Assembly: GCF_949987535.1 (NCBI RefSeq)
Contig: NC_080071.1
Location: 22,219,032-22,283,031 of the forward strand
DNA from: Balaenoptera acutorostrata
Taxonomy: Eukaryota; Chordata; Mammalia; Artiodactyla; Balaenopteridae
Direction of reading: 5' to 3'
Length of the DNA stretch: 64,000 bases
The notes under the pieces: generated by a model
Seen by the model: only the letters and a program-made list of their open reading frames with translations
Told to the model about the DNA's origin: nothing
Databases searched by the model: none
Shown here: piece after piece, positions 1 through 11,399 of the stretch
How the letters are laid out: each line of letters begins with the position of its first letter
Numbering within the stretch: position 1 is the stretch's first letter
Translations under genes and position numbers: made by a program

Positions 1-1299
1 GCAGAACAGATGAGACATGTGAGCAAAGAAATCCAAACTCTGTTACCTAGGTCGGACTGAGTCCCACATCTTAAAAACAAGCACTCCTTAACAGTGATTT
101 TCTTAATGTCACATAGAGCCTTCAAAGTTATTTCCCTAAGAAGTTAAAATGTCTGATAGACCCAAAGAACCTCCTTTAACTTTTATGAGTTGCCTCTTCA
201 TATCAAGCTGCAATTTACCAAACAAATCTCTTACCCTTTGGGGGCCAGATGTGACTTGGAATTCAGTATTTTCAGATTTTAGAATCTGAAACATGGTATG
301 CATATGCTGTACATCAGAGACTATACCCAGTGGGGTCTAGGGCTGTACCTCATAATCAAACACATTAATAGGTCTGTGCTGAAAGGTATGAATATGCAGT
401 GTAAATGGGGTAAAGATCTTGTCTTACATCAGTTCAGCTTGGGTTCTGTCACAGGTCAGGTTTTTTGCTAAAGTAGTTACAAGGAAAATTTTTCGTTTCA
501 GATTTGTTTGTTCCAGCATTGCAGATAAGGGACTGTGGGTTCTGATAACTGTGGTTATCAATAATTGCACAAATTTAAAACATTTAGAAGCAAACAAAAC
601 AAAACACATCCCACCTCCCCTGTAATCCAGCCACAGTCCTAGGGTTGTTTCTGGAATTGGAACCTATGGGATCTGCCTAGCAGGGGGGGATCGACTGGGT
701 TGATGAATTTCCTTGGAATTTCAAGGGTACTCTGCAGGAAAACACTGTGCTTTCTGTCCAACTTGAATTCAAATGTCAGACTTCTTCCATATCAATATCA
801 TAACAGTATCTTCCATAACAAGAACTAAGAGTTATTTAGCTCTACTAAGTCTCTATAAAAACAGGTATGGTTTGTTCCTCATCCCTGTTACAGTTTTGAA
901 ACATTTTTTTCCAAGTATCTTAATGATAAGTTAATTTTTGTAATTATTATTACTGACATAATCTTTGGTACTAGGATTGCAAATTCCAGCTTTATCTTAA
1001 TTTGCCTATAAGCGTCATTTTACAGGAGACAAGACAGAGCCTTGAAGGGGTATGAAATGTGCTACAAGCCTAGAAAATATCAGTATTTCTGGGAGTCTTG
1101 GGGGTGTGGCTTGGATGCTGTTTACTAACTTGTATGCAGAGAATATTTCATAGTTGAAAACAACTCTAGGCATAGACTCCCTCTCAACTCGATTCTTTAT
1201 GCAAATGTTTGACTTTTGATTGATTCTTCTTTGAGTTCTATTTAACCCATTTCTGAAATTACTCACTGCCAGAATGGCCACTGGACAGTCTATACCAAC
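1..1299. other. RBMS1 intron, 5' part only (in gene sense)
   Basis: This is intronic sequence downstream of the last exon in the window. I searched it on the minus strand for the expected terminal coding segment (about 25 residues ending in FQPNK) and did not find it, so that exon lies before position 1. I recognise no repeat family here. Small ORFs at 419-625 and 424-609 show no protein-like features. Confidence 0.6.
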
Positions 1300-1380
1300 C
1301 TCCACAGGAACCGCCGGCGTCTGCACGTGTGTATACTGTGGCAAGTAGGCCCCCTGCACAGCTGACGTGGCAGGCATGTA
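1300..1380 (-). CDS. RBMS1: RBMS1 coding exon, residues about 355-381
   Basis: This 81-bp exon encodes 27 residues with phase 0 at both ends. It starts after a pyrimidine-rich acceptor ending TTTTCAG and reads [16 protein letters not shown], continuing to a VPVE end. The donor is GTTGGT, weaker than the other donors in this gene. The segment is part of the low-complexity Ala/Pro/Gln C-terminal region, outside both RRMs. Against the human protein as I recall it (SAMQ, QYAHMQTTAVPVE) I count four substitutions: Met to Val, Ala to Thr, Met to Val and Thr to Pro. That is unusually many for this gene. The next exon, encoding the last 25 residues, is outside the window. The exon call is firm; the comparison rests on memory. 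Confidence 0.93.
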
Positions 1381-2318
1381 CTGAAAAGAAGAATACAGTC
1401 AGCATGGCCAACGACGAGCCACGGGCGACGGTCACTACAGTTTCTCGTCCTCGGTAATTCAGCATCACTAACGTGCTATTTTATTCTAGAAGGTCTCTCC
1501 CTCAAAGGACCTCATGAGTTTCCAGCAGCCCACTGAACCAGTATCTAGAATTGTTTCCATAGGTGGAGACCCAAGAAGTAAATGACTTATTACATCTTTA
1601 GCAGGTCACTGAAAAATGGGAAATGGACCCTTGCTTTCCTGATGCCGACAGTCATTCTTCTCCGAAGGCAGGAGAGGTTTCTCACTGGCTGTGTGTGGCC
1701 CTGGCTTAGCCTTTACAAGCTGCTTCTGCTGGCTGTGAATGTAAGCCAGGAAAATACTACCCTTTGTTCTTTTAAGCTACCATCGATATGGTCTCCATTA
1801 AAAGCCTTTGGCCATCTGACCATCTAAACACTACACGTATCAACCCTGGAAGTGAATCTGGGATTAGTTCAACCCCAATTCCCAACTGAGTCCCTGGATT
1901 TGGAGGAGATAAGTCAATACTAAGATTGTGATTCAGTGCCCCCAAAATCCATACAAGAAGAAATAAGTGAGTAAAAATTCCCTGCCTTGACTGCCATGAA
2001 TCACCTTCATTTTTTGCTTCATGAGACCAGGTCTGCCAGTGTGAATGAACGATACTAGTCATTAGGGCTAGAAGTGGTCTTGTATGGATGCTATATTCTG
2101 ATAAAGGAGAGATAGATACCCAGAGGACAGACTTTTAGTTCATCAATTAATCAAGAAATATCTGAGTACTTACTATGTGAAAGGCAATGTGGGAAGGAGA
2201 GAGGGGATCAGACATAATCTCTGACATTACAGAGTCTATAATTGATAAGGAAGACACAGGCTGAATTAATTTACCCTCCTCTGTTTGCTGAGACACATGA
2301 TATTAATTTGCCACCTAC
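1381..2318. other. RBMS1 intron, 938 bp
   Basis: Intron between the residue 318-354 and 355-381 exons, with GTAGGT donor and TTTTCAG acceptor on the minus strand. Positions 2150-2260 resemble an old L2 3' end in antisense (a stretch like GAGTACTTACTATGTGAAAG). I recognise nothing else. Confidence 0.6.
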
Positions 2319-2429
2319 TGTTCCGGTGCTGCCTAGTGACAGATGACTCATCTGCTGGGCCAGAGGGCTGATCATAGATGCGGGCTGTAGTGACATGGTG
2401 TGCTCCATTGAGGGAGTTAACACAGCACC
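2319..2429 (-). CDS. RBMS1: RBMS1 coding exon, residues about 318-354
   Basis: This 111-bp exon encodes exactly 37 codons, phase 0 at both ends. The acceptor has a strong pyrimidine tract ending CTCCGACTCCCCAG. The coding sequence begins GGTGCTGTG (Gly-Ala-Val) and the donor GTAGGT follows the Thr codon ACA. The peptide contains [19 protein letters not shown] and [17 protein letters not shown], rich in Ser, Met, Gln and Leu and characteristic of the RBMS C-terminal region. RBMS3 has different residues here (for example MDHPMSMQPANMMGP, recalled), which supports the RBMS1 assignment. RBMS3 also has an extra peptide after this exon; no equivalent is evident here. There are no stops or frameshifts. 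Confidence 0.96.
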
Positions 2430-5400
2430 CTGGGGAGTCGGAGACAGAGGAAGTGAGACAAACTGAGGGAGGGAGTGCAGATTCTGGAACCACCTTTTGC
2501 AAAGGAAATGCCTTAGTTTACTGAGGAACATGAAGCTAAAATAACCTGCCCTCAAACTTGCAAATGGTGTCATGATTTCTTATAAATGGTCTAGATTGTG
2601 CTTCCTGAGACTTTTTAAAAGAGCACCCACTTCACAGAAATCCTTCGGTTAAATACCTCTCCCTTTACTTTCACTTAACTGTAAAGCAAGCTAGTCCACA
2701 GGAGAACTATGGGGTGTGACAGGAAACGCAAACTACTTTTGGCTGGCCAGGGTTACAAAATGCTTAATTTTTTTTTTTAAAGTAAATGACAGTTGATGTT
2801 TCATGCAGCCACAAAACAATATACTATATTGAATATTATAAATACAGTGTCTCGTTCAAAAATGTTAAAAAAATAGTCATTTGATTCAAGGTCAGGCTGT
2901 TAGGATCAAGATCACATTCTTCATTCACTCAGTGTTTCTCAGAACTTTCAACTGCAATTTGGTGCCAGGGGAGGGAAGCAGATTCAGATATGATTAATAA
3001 TCCAATTTTAGAATCTTTGATTTCATTTGAAAAAATTCTGGTCATCAAAAATAAAATTAAATATAGTTAAAAACAGAGAGGAGGGGTGAAAAAAATCACC
3101 CGTATAACCCAGCCTGTCTCTAATACACAGCTGTTGGTTGGCATGGTCAGGGTAGCACTCTCCAGATTCTGGTCTCTGCATGTTTTTACAGAGTTGCAAC
3201 CAGGGCACATGAACTATTTCATATCCTGGGTTTTGCTTTTTTTTTGATTTATTTATTTAATTTATTTATTTCTGGTTGCGTTGGGTCTTCGTTGCTGCAC
3301 GCAGGCTTTCTCTACTTGAGGCGAGCGGGGGCTACCCTTCATTGCGGTGCGCAGGTTTCTCATTGCAGTGGCTTCTCTTGTTGCAGAGCACGGGTTCTAG
3401 GCACGCGGGCTTCAGTAGTTGTGGCACGCGGGATCAGTAGTTGTGGCTTGCAGGCTCTAGAGCGCAGGCTCAGTAGTTGTGGTGCATGCTCTTAGTTGCT
3501 CTGCGGCATGTGGGATCTTCCCAGACCAGGGCCCGAACCCGTGTCCCCTGCACTGGCAGGCGGATTCTTTTTTTTTTTTTTTTTTTTTAAATTAATTAAT
3601 TAATTAATTAATTTTTGGCTGCATTGGGTCTTTGTTGCTCTGCTCGGACTTCCTCTAGTTGCGCCGAGCGGGGCCTACTCTTTGTTGCGGTGCGTGGGCT
3701 TCTCATTGTGGTGGTTTCTCTTGCTGCAGAGCACAGGCTCTAGGCGCATGGGCTTCAGTAGTCGTGGCATACGGGCTCAGCAGTTGTGGCTCACAGGCTT
3801 AGTTGCTCCATGGTATGTGGGATCTTCCCAGACCAGGGCTCGAACCCGTGTCCCCTGCATTGGCAGGCGGATTCTTAACCACTGCACCACCAGGGAAGCC
3901 CCTGGGTTTTGCTTTATAACTTAACATTCCATTATAAATATTTACCTTACTGCCTTGCTGTCATTATCATTTTTAATGATTACTTAATGGTACATTAATG
4001 GTGTATGAAACTCAATTAGTTCTATTTCTGGATTTTTGCATTTTCTCTAAATTTATCCAATTGTAATATTCTTATGGATTATAGCATTCCTCTCACTTTT
4101 GCTATCACCTGATTACCTGAGGATGCAATTATTCTGATACACCCTACAAATATTAATGTTAGGTTTTTGGTATCACTGTACCTGACTCATCCCTTAAATA
4201 CACTGTTATTTACTGATAAATTGATACACAATTGAGGGCGAAGGTTGGTGTGCAGGTGCGTTAACGCTGGTTGCAGGCAGTCTAAATCTGGGTGGGGAGA
4301 AGGAATGAATCCTCAGGTAGGAGTCTTCTGCACACACCACTACTGTCTCAAAGTTGTTCAACTCAGAGATGTGTCTGCCTCTGTCTGTAATAGTTGACCC
4401 CTTCCCCCCCAAAGGATATAGATTCATGTCAGAAGTAGTTTGTTATTAATATATTTCATAAGAAATTTTTTCCTTTAACATTTTTAACGTGCAACATCAA
4501 AAAGTGTGTGGTAACATGGAAATGACTCAAAAGCCCAGAATATGCAGAAGGAGCTTCCTGCTCCTCTTCCTCATTCATCTGTAGGAGCTACTGTACTAGG
4601 AAGCCCCCAAATGAAAAGTGAGCTGATTTCCAGCATTCCCCAATAGGACAGCACAGAGTACCCGGGAGGCAGATTGCCATAGGCGTTTGTGTGGCTCTGT
4701 GGGTGTACGTGTGCAGATGTGTGTGTGTAGAAACATACGTGTGTACGTTTATACAGACACACAACACACATACATATAGCATCAGAGAGCTCTTCTCCTG
4801 TGTTATCAACTAAGCATGTTTTATCTGCTTCTTCAAAGTCATCTCAGCAACTTCCTGTTCAGAATGTGTCCCTGTTCTGCTGTTTCACATGCCTGGCCTA
4901 ACACTGCATAATCTCCTCTTTAGGAAGTTGTCCTGAGAGAAATTCCTGTCTCATTTTAAGGCCAAAAACAGTGTGCTTTTCCTAAGCAACTGATCTGTTT
5001 TATAAGTACTGTGAACTGTATTGCTTATTAAGATTCCCATTTTGCACTGGTTACTAGAAAGCTTAGGCCAAATTTGCGGCCTCCTCATGGCAAGCATCTA
5101 GATTATTACATTAGGCATTCTTGGTCTTTTTTGTGATTTTGTTCTCCACCTTTATTTTTCAACTTTTAAACCCATGTTTTAATTCCACAAACTGGATTTT
5201 ATGTATCTCTGAAAAATACATTAACTATACTACCTAATAAGGTGAAGTGTAACTCACTTAATTTAAAAAATGTAATATATACAAAGTACAACACATGCTC
5301 GTGTCACTAAAGAAATCACCTTTGTTATTTACCAAAGTCGGTGTTACTATTTTAGGTTTTTTATAATTTCCATGGAGAGGCTAACACTAATGAAAAACTC

Positions 5401-5758
5401 TAGGTCAATTTTGAACATTTTATATTTGCATTCAACAGAATGTAAAAAATGAGAGCTATTTCATCCTAAGTATGGTTAAAAATTTAGCAATTTTAAAACT
5501 TTAAAATTTAAACATCCAATGGAACAATCTCCTACGTTTAAGTTCTCATGGATTGTGAATTTGACTTAAGGTCAACCACTGATTTATTTTAAGACAAGGT
5601 GAGTGAAAGTTTTATAATGAACACATTCTCATATTTCATATTTAAAATCTCCCAAATCCTACACCATCTTTGGGCAAATGGTTTAAACCCAGAGAATGGT
5701 TTTTAACGTATACATAGCTTACTTATAAACTACAAAGCCATTAAGATGAGAAACTTAC
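2430..5758. other. RBMS1 intron, 3.3 kb
   Basis: The intron holds a composite CHR SINE at 3240-3901, annotated separately. A GT/CA-rich stretch around 4690-4770 produces spurious His/Thr-rich minus-strand ORFs. The rest is AT-rich unique sequence in which I recognise nothing. Confidence 0.6.
3226..3915 (-). mobile_element. Composite CHR-type SINE (two bodies) with one target-site duplication
   Basis: Two cetacean tRNA-derived SINE bodies lie head to tail on the minus strand: about 3240-3568, lacking its tRNA-like head, and about 3569-3901, complete with head and the B-box complement GCTCGAACCC. A 14-bp repeat, CTGGGTTTTGCTTT, occurs at 3226-3239 and again at 3902-3915. It therefore flanks the pair as a whole rather than each unit. 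The inner junction is a T run followed by (ATTA)n, the tail of the second body. The elements cause the spurious ORFs at 3244-3495 and 3682-3924. Confidence 0.9.
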
Positions 5759-5809
5759 GGGGTGCTGTAGGATATATGGTTGCGGCTGCATCCAAGAAGG
5801 GCTTTGCAC
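5759..5809 (-). CDS. RBMS1: RBMS1 coding exon, residues about 301-317
   Basis: This small 51-bp exon encodes 17 residues, [17 protein letters not shown], phase 0 at both ends, with acceptor TTTTCCAG and strong donor GTAAGT. It belongs to the Pro/Gln-rich C-terminal region. Because it is a multiple of three, skipping would keep the frame, which makes it a plausible cassette exon, although nothing here proves skipping. The sequence is RBMS1-like; the RBMS3 counterpart as recalled reads QSTSWMPHPPYVMQ. Confidence 0.96.
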
Positions 5810-8800
5810 CTGGAAAAGGAAGGATTTTGGAAGAAACATTGATTTCCATTAGAGTGCTACCTATTTCTCTAGAGCTCTTTTAATCATGTTAAGATCTACA
5901 GAAGGAAAATAAGGAAACAATACTATCAATGATTAAAAAGATTAAGGCAGTTAGGGTTCTTGACAAACTGGTCACTCTGAATAGGATGAAATGATTATTT
6001 AAAACCAAGTTCCATTTGCCCACTCAAAAAGTATTTACTGAGTATCAAGCACCAAAGAGAAAAAGGAAGACATAGGCCCCACCCTCAAGAAATTTACTGT
6101 CTAATAAGCAAGGGAGATAAACAAGTAAACAACTCAAAGAAATAGTGAAAAGTATTACAATCAAGATATGAACGTAGGTGCTTTAGGAATACAGAGCAAT
6201 GAGAATTAATTCCAGCACATCTTATTAGAAACTAATCCTTAAAGTATGTGCTTATTTAAAAAGAATAATCAAATTCAACCCCCTTTTTATACCCAGGACA
6301 TTAAATTTCAGAAATCTTGTCTGGCAGTCAACAATTTCTAGTTAGTGTGAAACATAAAAATCTGAAATCCAGATTTAGGAAATTAAACTTCAGTAACTAG
6401 ATCCTGACATCTACAGTCAAAAGGGCATCTCTACAGTAGACCCTCTGGATTGAGAAGTAAGACGTGAGAGTCAGGTTCTGTGTGGCAGGAAAGAAAGCAT
6501 GTGTAATCTCTACCACCCCAGAGGAAGACTATCAGCCCGTTTCTTGATGCCCAGAGCTTTCCTGAGACTATGTGATTTCAAAATAAGTTTGCCTCTAATT
6601 CTTGAGAACAAAACCCTCCTGTATCTCATCCGCTACTGTTAACTTCAGAGGTTCTACAGAGAGGATATGGGGAAGAGTCATGGGGGAAGAATGTATTATG
6701 ATTTACCTTGATAGCAGAGCCCCGATACTTGTTTTCTCTGGTTTCCTTTGCCACCTAAGGCAGACCAAAGTTAAGTGCTTCTGCCTTGTTAACATTTCAG
6801 TTATCTGGACTGCAGCCTTTCCCCATTGGGATATTGGTGGTTTCTTGCAGATGCCAATTTCTCAAATCCAATTGTATGAACATATAGTGGTTTAGCAGAG
6901 AAAGGCTTGCTCCAACATGAGTGCAAGGCCTTCACTGAATAAATCACGGGGAGGCGAGCAGCTCCCGTTATAGACCCCAATTTGGGCCAGATGCACCCAT
7001 TTTGGGTATAATTCCAGCGGTCCTAATAATCTAATAGCTTATATCATTACGGGGTTAGGAAGTCATGACATCTAATCCAATTTTCTTCCTTAAGCAACAA
7101 ATCTGCTGCTGTCAATGTCTATTCCTCAATTTTCCCTAACTATAAAATGGGAATAATAATCTATGTTCTGTGAACTCTTTATCATTGGTTCTTTATCCTC
7201 TTTTGGATCATGAATCCTTTTGAAAACCTGATGAAGGAAATAGACCTTTTCTCCCCAACTGACTGCACACATACAAGTGACATTCTGCAAACAATTTAAG
7301 AGAATCACAGACCACTTAAAGCCCATCTGCTGACCCCACTGGGTTCCTGAACTTATAGGGTTAAGAATCAGTCTAAAAGGTAATGGCACTGAGTGCCAGG
7401 CAATTGGAATGAATTTCCACATGTATCTTAGGGAAACACAGATTGCCTAGGAGAAGAAATCAGGCCTTTGTAATGAAATGTTGTTTCAAGTTAGGTCTAT
7501 CAAATCTATTAACAACCTTGGTCTCCTAATTTTTTTCTATTCTATGAAATAATTCTGTGGCCAAAATGCTCACTGCTTTTATACTAAAGAGAAAAAAAGA
7601 GGTGGTGAGGAGAAGCATTCATAGCTGTAAATATCTATAGCTGCATACATTCAAATTAATATGCACAATCTTTCATTTGTCTGAGAATAAGCTTACTTGT
7701 CCCTATTTTTAGTGGTACACATAAAGAGGTTTCCAAGTTCAGATAGTTAAGAAAGAAGACTACTTTTCAACATCAGAAATAGGAATTGTTAATTAGGGCA
7801 AATGCACTAGAGCAGATCTCATTGAATCTCATACAGGAAAGGAAAACATAGAAATCTTAAGTTCAAAATCATTAAAAAGGCATTAAATGAGTGAGTGCTA
7901 TGCCTAGCAGACTGAAGCACCAGCATAAGTAACTTAACAACCCAGAGAGATAAAAGAAAATGAGTGACGACTCAAAGAAAGGAAGTGAAAAGAACCTAGA
8001 AGCCGAGAGAGGCTGTGAATGCTACTTTACAACTTCAGTTTTAGTGCATTTAATCTCTTCTCTTTGTTATCCAGAGCTACTTTTATGCTTTTCGACAGAA
8101 CAACCTTTATGATATTGCTTACATTGACCAATCCATTATTTTAAAAAAGCAGAATGGATATACTCTTACCAGCCAGTTAATCTTGGATGTAAAGGATGAT
8201 AATAATAATCATAGCTAACATTTACTGAGTGCTAATGATATGCCAGGTATTGTGGTGAGTTCTTTACATAGATAATCTCATTTAGTTCTTATCATAAGCC
8301 TATGAGATAGAAACTATTATTATCCCCATTTTAAAGATGAGGAAACTGAGGCATATAGAAGTGAAATAACACAGTTATTATTGTCGTCCCCTACCCCCAG
8401 AAACCAGGGCTACAATAACTAACTCAATTATTTTAAAAACAAGAATACACAGAAGTTTAGTTTAGTCACACAGGATCTCAACAGTCAACAGAAGTGTATT
8501 CCCATGTCTGTAACTGACTCCGTTAGAGTGCCCCTGTCTGGGCCAAGGCGGCAACCCTGTGAGAGGCACTCTGATATGGGAGGACAAGTACATGAGCACC
8601 AACACGGGGTTCATGGAGAATAGGAGCTACCCCTGCAATAAAACCAAATCAACATTACAACAAGGTGCTTAATGAGATCTTGGTTCTAAGCTGGGAGTTT
8701 AGGGTAAAGCCTGTTCACAAAATAACATAAACAGGGAGTCACCTCTCTTTTTTGGCCTCAAATCTCACTGCATTGCTCATTTCATGTTACCTAACAGAGA

Positions 8801-9237
8801 CACGCCTTTATTTATTAACATGTTTACTTGCTCTTTTGTTGGTTCCTGCTGACAAATTAACAAAGGCAAGGGTGCACACCTAGCCTGTATTTTACCTAAC
8901 GGCAATTCTCTTTCCGTTTCAATTTCTGGGACACATGGTGTCCAGCAGCAGGGCCTGTTGTGGAGGAAGTATTTGGGTTCATCCCAATTCTAAAATGCTA
9001 TGGTTTCACGGACTGACAACTGACAACCATTTCCCCTCGTTGCACATTCTCCTAAACATAAAAGTAAATCACTCTGTCAAATAAAAAGCAGCTGATTCTA
9101 AACTGGGTATACAAGCTGCATAACATTTGACTTAAAATTTCATTATAAATGTTCAAAATTTTCAGACACATAAAAATGTAGCAGTGATTCTAGGTCGGCA
9201 AGTTGTCGTACTCTTGATGAATCCTAAAGGTACAAAC
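5810..9237. other. RBMS1 intron, 3.4 kb
   Basis: Contains a probable antisense L2 3' relic at about 6030-6190 and an antisense MIR at about 8195-8372. The remainder is unique AT-rich sequence with no gene seen. Confidence 0.6.
8195..8372 (-). repeat. MIR SINE relic
   Basis: The minus-strand reading matches the central and 3' parts of MIR. On the plus strand one sees TTTACTGAGTGC, then a CTCATTTAGTTCTTATC-like segment, then CCCCATTTTAAAGATGAGG and AAACTGAGGCATA. This is an ancient mammal-wide element with no coding role. Confidence 0.8.
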
Positions 9238-9331
9238 CTGGTAGGCAGATACAGGAGACGCAATATAGGGTGTAATAGAAGTTTGAGTGATCATTCGGTT
9301 GGTAGCAATACTGTATGGTGAAGGATAAAAT
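9238..9331 (-). CDS. RBMS1: RBMS1 coding exon, residues about 270-300
   Basis: This 94-bp exon begins with one base (A) completing the Gly codon started in the previous exon, followed by 31 codons: [18 protein letters not shown], then [13 protein letters not shown]. The acceptor is TTGTTCTAG and the donor GTTTGT follows the CAG codon for Gln. The segment lies between RRM2 and the Gln-rich tail and is almost identical to the human protein as recalled. Only 126 bp separate it from the next exon upstream, so the two may be recognised together by intron definition. An open frame runs through the exon into the flanking introns (9190-9381) but is not a separate gene. Confidence 0.96.
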
Positions 9332-9457
9332 CTAGAACAAACACAAAAGCCTTTATTAAGTAATCCTTTAAATAGAATCATTCACGGAACAAACATCTGA
9401 TATTTTCCACTTTCACATTTTCCCTCTAGCCATTATGTATTTATCTTAATGACATAC

Positions 9458-9507
9458 CCGTTCTGTATAGCAGCCGTGGTTGGGTCATAAGTAAGTGTCA
9501 TTCCAGC
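9458..9507 (-). CDS. RBMS1: RBMS1 coding exon, residues about 253-268
   Basis: This 50-bp micro-sized exon encodes AGMTLTYDPTTAAIQN plus the first two bases of a Gly codon. The acceptor is CCCATAG and the donor GTATGT. It follows directly after the alternative VRL donor of the upstream exon and is joined to it in phase 0, so both upstream splice choices keep the frame. Its 3' neighbour is only 126 bp away. There are no signs of decay. Confidence 0.95.
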
Positions 9508-10385
9508 CTATGGGAAAGAAAAAGAAACATTCATCTGCAAAGGCACAAATTAAAAATTCCATTTCTCAGAGTCATGGCAACATAAAACAGTGATAGTTTA
9601 GTAGTATTTGATAAAATTGAGAGCTTCCGTTAGACACATGTAATTATAAACTCAACACGAGAATTAAGCTGTAGCTCGGCACTGTCCCATATGGTAGCTG
9701 TTAGTCACAGGCAGCTATTTAAAATGAAATGAAAAGTTGAGTCCCTCTACCATACAAGCTACATTCCAAGTGCTCAAATAAATAGCCTTAAGTGGCTAGT
9801 GGTCATCATTGGACAGTACAGATTCTAGAACATTTCTACTGGACGGCACTTCCCTAGACATTCTTGAACCAGTATGTTACTTAAAAAAACAAAAACAAAA
9901 GAACAATCCATTTACGATAAATATGGGGGAATGATGGGCCAACATTCTTATTAAGAAATTGAGCTCTTTTTTTCCTAAAGACCATTATTATTAGGCAAAA
10001 AATCCTCAATGACAAATATACTGTTTATTTTAATAATATTTCAAGTAATTTCTGAATAATTTAAAATGTAAACCTAAGAAACCGTGACGTTAGAGGAAAA
10101 AACCGCTCGTGCATTTCTCACAGCGATTTAAAATGCTCTTTTACTTCTTATGTAGTTAACTGGTAAACACAGCTGTTTCCATCAGCTATGTGTCCATCGG
10201 GAGAATCACCACTCTTAGCACGGTATCCACCGGGAAGAGTTTTATGTGACATTATCTGGATTATAAAGTTTTAATCCTGGCACCTATTCTAGAAGCGTGG
10301 CGGCCAAGGCAAGATGCTGCTTGTGTAACCATTCATGTAGCTTTCATGATCACACACCCCATTGAAGTTTCAAGAGAGGACTTAC
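9508..10385. other. RBMS1 intron, about 0.9 kb
   Basis: Contains a decayed hAT-type element at about 9677-9850, annotated separately. The rest is AT-rich without recognisable features. The intron length is 878 or 887 bp depending on which donor of the upstream exon is used. Confidence 0.6.
9677..9850. mobile_element. Decayed hAT-type non-autonomous DNA transposon
   Basis: Starts CGGCACTGTCCCATATGG and ends with TGGACGGCACT-like sequence, imperfect terminal inverted repeats of the CAGCACTGTCCAATAG type. The interior contains TAAGTGGCTAGTGGTCATCA, typical of this family. A longer relative is at 57073-57392. I do not assign a subfamily name. Confidence 0.65.
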
Positions 10386-10501
10386 AAGTCTCACCTCTCC
10401 TTCTCTATGCCACGGTCGTCCATTAGGGATGTATTTGTTTGGGTTCTGTCTCTTCTTCTGTCCTCCATCCGCAAACTTACACAATAAAGGTTCTGTAGGA
10501 G
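10386..10501 (-). CDS. RBMS1: RBMS1 coding exon with two alternative donors, residues about 215-252
   Basis: The exon starts after TTTATTCAG with two bases completing an Ala codon, then encodes [18 protein letters not shown] and [17 protein letters not shown]. This is the end of RRM2 (LLCKFADG is its last beta strand) and the basic linker behind it. Two in-frame donors are visible. GTGAGA directly after GAG (exon end 10395) gives a 107-bp exon. GTAAGT nine bases further (exon end 10386) gives 116 bp and adds Val-Arg-Leu. Human RBMS1 isoforms with and without VRL are known, so both sites are probably used. The distal donor matches the consensus better. The coordinates given are for the longer form. 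Confidence 0.95.
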
Positions 10502-10567
10502 CTGAATAAACAGGGAAAAATAACAGGAAACCAAAATTTTACGTGTGTATGAGTGACAAAACGCAGT

Positions 10568-11002
10568 TGAATTTCTTTTATTTTTTAAAAATATACGTGT
10601 GTGTGTGTTTGTTTGTTTATTTATTTATTTTTGGCTGCGTTGGGTCCTCGTTGCTGCACGCGGGCTTTCTCTAGTTGTGGCGAGCGGGGCTACTGTTCGT
10701 CATGGTGCGCGGGCTTCTCATTGCGGTGGCTTCTCTTGTTGCGGAGTACGGGCTCTAGGGCACGCGGGTTTCAGTAGTTGTGGCACGCGGGCTTCAGTAG
10801 TTGTGGCTCGCGGGCTCTAGAGCGCAGGCTCAGTAGTTGTGGCTCGCGGGCTCTAGAGCGCAGGCTCAGTAGTTGTGGTGCACGGGCTTAGTTGCTCCGT
10901 GGCATGTAGGATCTTCCTGGACCAGGGCTCGAACCCATGTCCCCTGCATTGGCAGGCAGATTCTTAACCACTGCACCACCAGGAAGTCCCTGAATTTCTT
11001 TT
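10568..11002 (-). mobile_element. CHR-type SINE with internal duplication
   Basis: Antisense CHR SINE body at 10580-10990, flanked by the 12-bp target-site duplication TGAATTTCTTTT at 10568-10579 and 10991-11002. The tail region reads as GT/TTTG/TTTA repeats. The element is about 100 bp longer than its relatives, partly because a 36-bp block is perfectly repeated (10795-10830 and 10831-10866). Minus-strand pol III box remnants are visible in its head. Confidence 0.92.
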
Positions 11003-11399
11003 TTAATAGGAGCAGTGTTGGTGCTCTAAGGGAATGGATAGAATACTTCAAGGCAAAAGTTTACTCAGACCCTTAGGAGATGATCCACTGGTGAAAAATA
11101 CTGTACAGAGAATATATTAGTTATGGTGTTCAAACCAGAGTGTAATGAAACATTTCAAGAGCTATTTCGAGGAAGCAAAGGCATTTTTGGATTCACTTCT
11201 GTACTTCTTTAGGTGCAGATACTCTTCTTTTCACTCTGGGCCCTCTCTAATTCCATTTCGGTAAATCTTCAAATGTGAACAGGATTGTGTCACCCTCCCC
11301 TCCGCCACTTAAAAGTGCTCCCATAGCTTTTTTCCATTACGATTCCTCGGAGCAGTCTTCACTTCCTCCAGTAGAGAACAAGCCCCCCTTTATACTGCT

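Noticed and set aside
1015..1377. 120-residue minus-strand open frame
   Set aside because: It overlaps the RBMS1 exon 1300-1380 and only reads through into the intron; the splice donor at 1299 explains the coding part.
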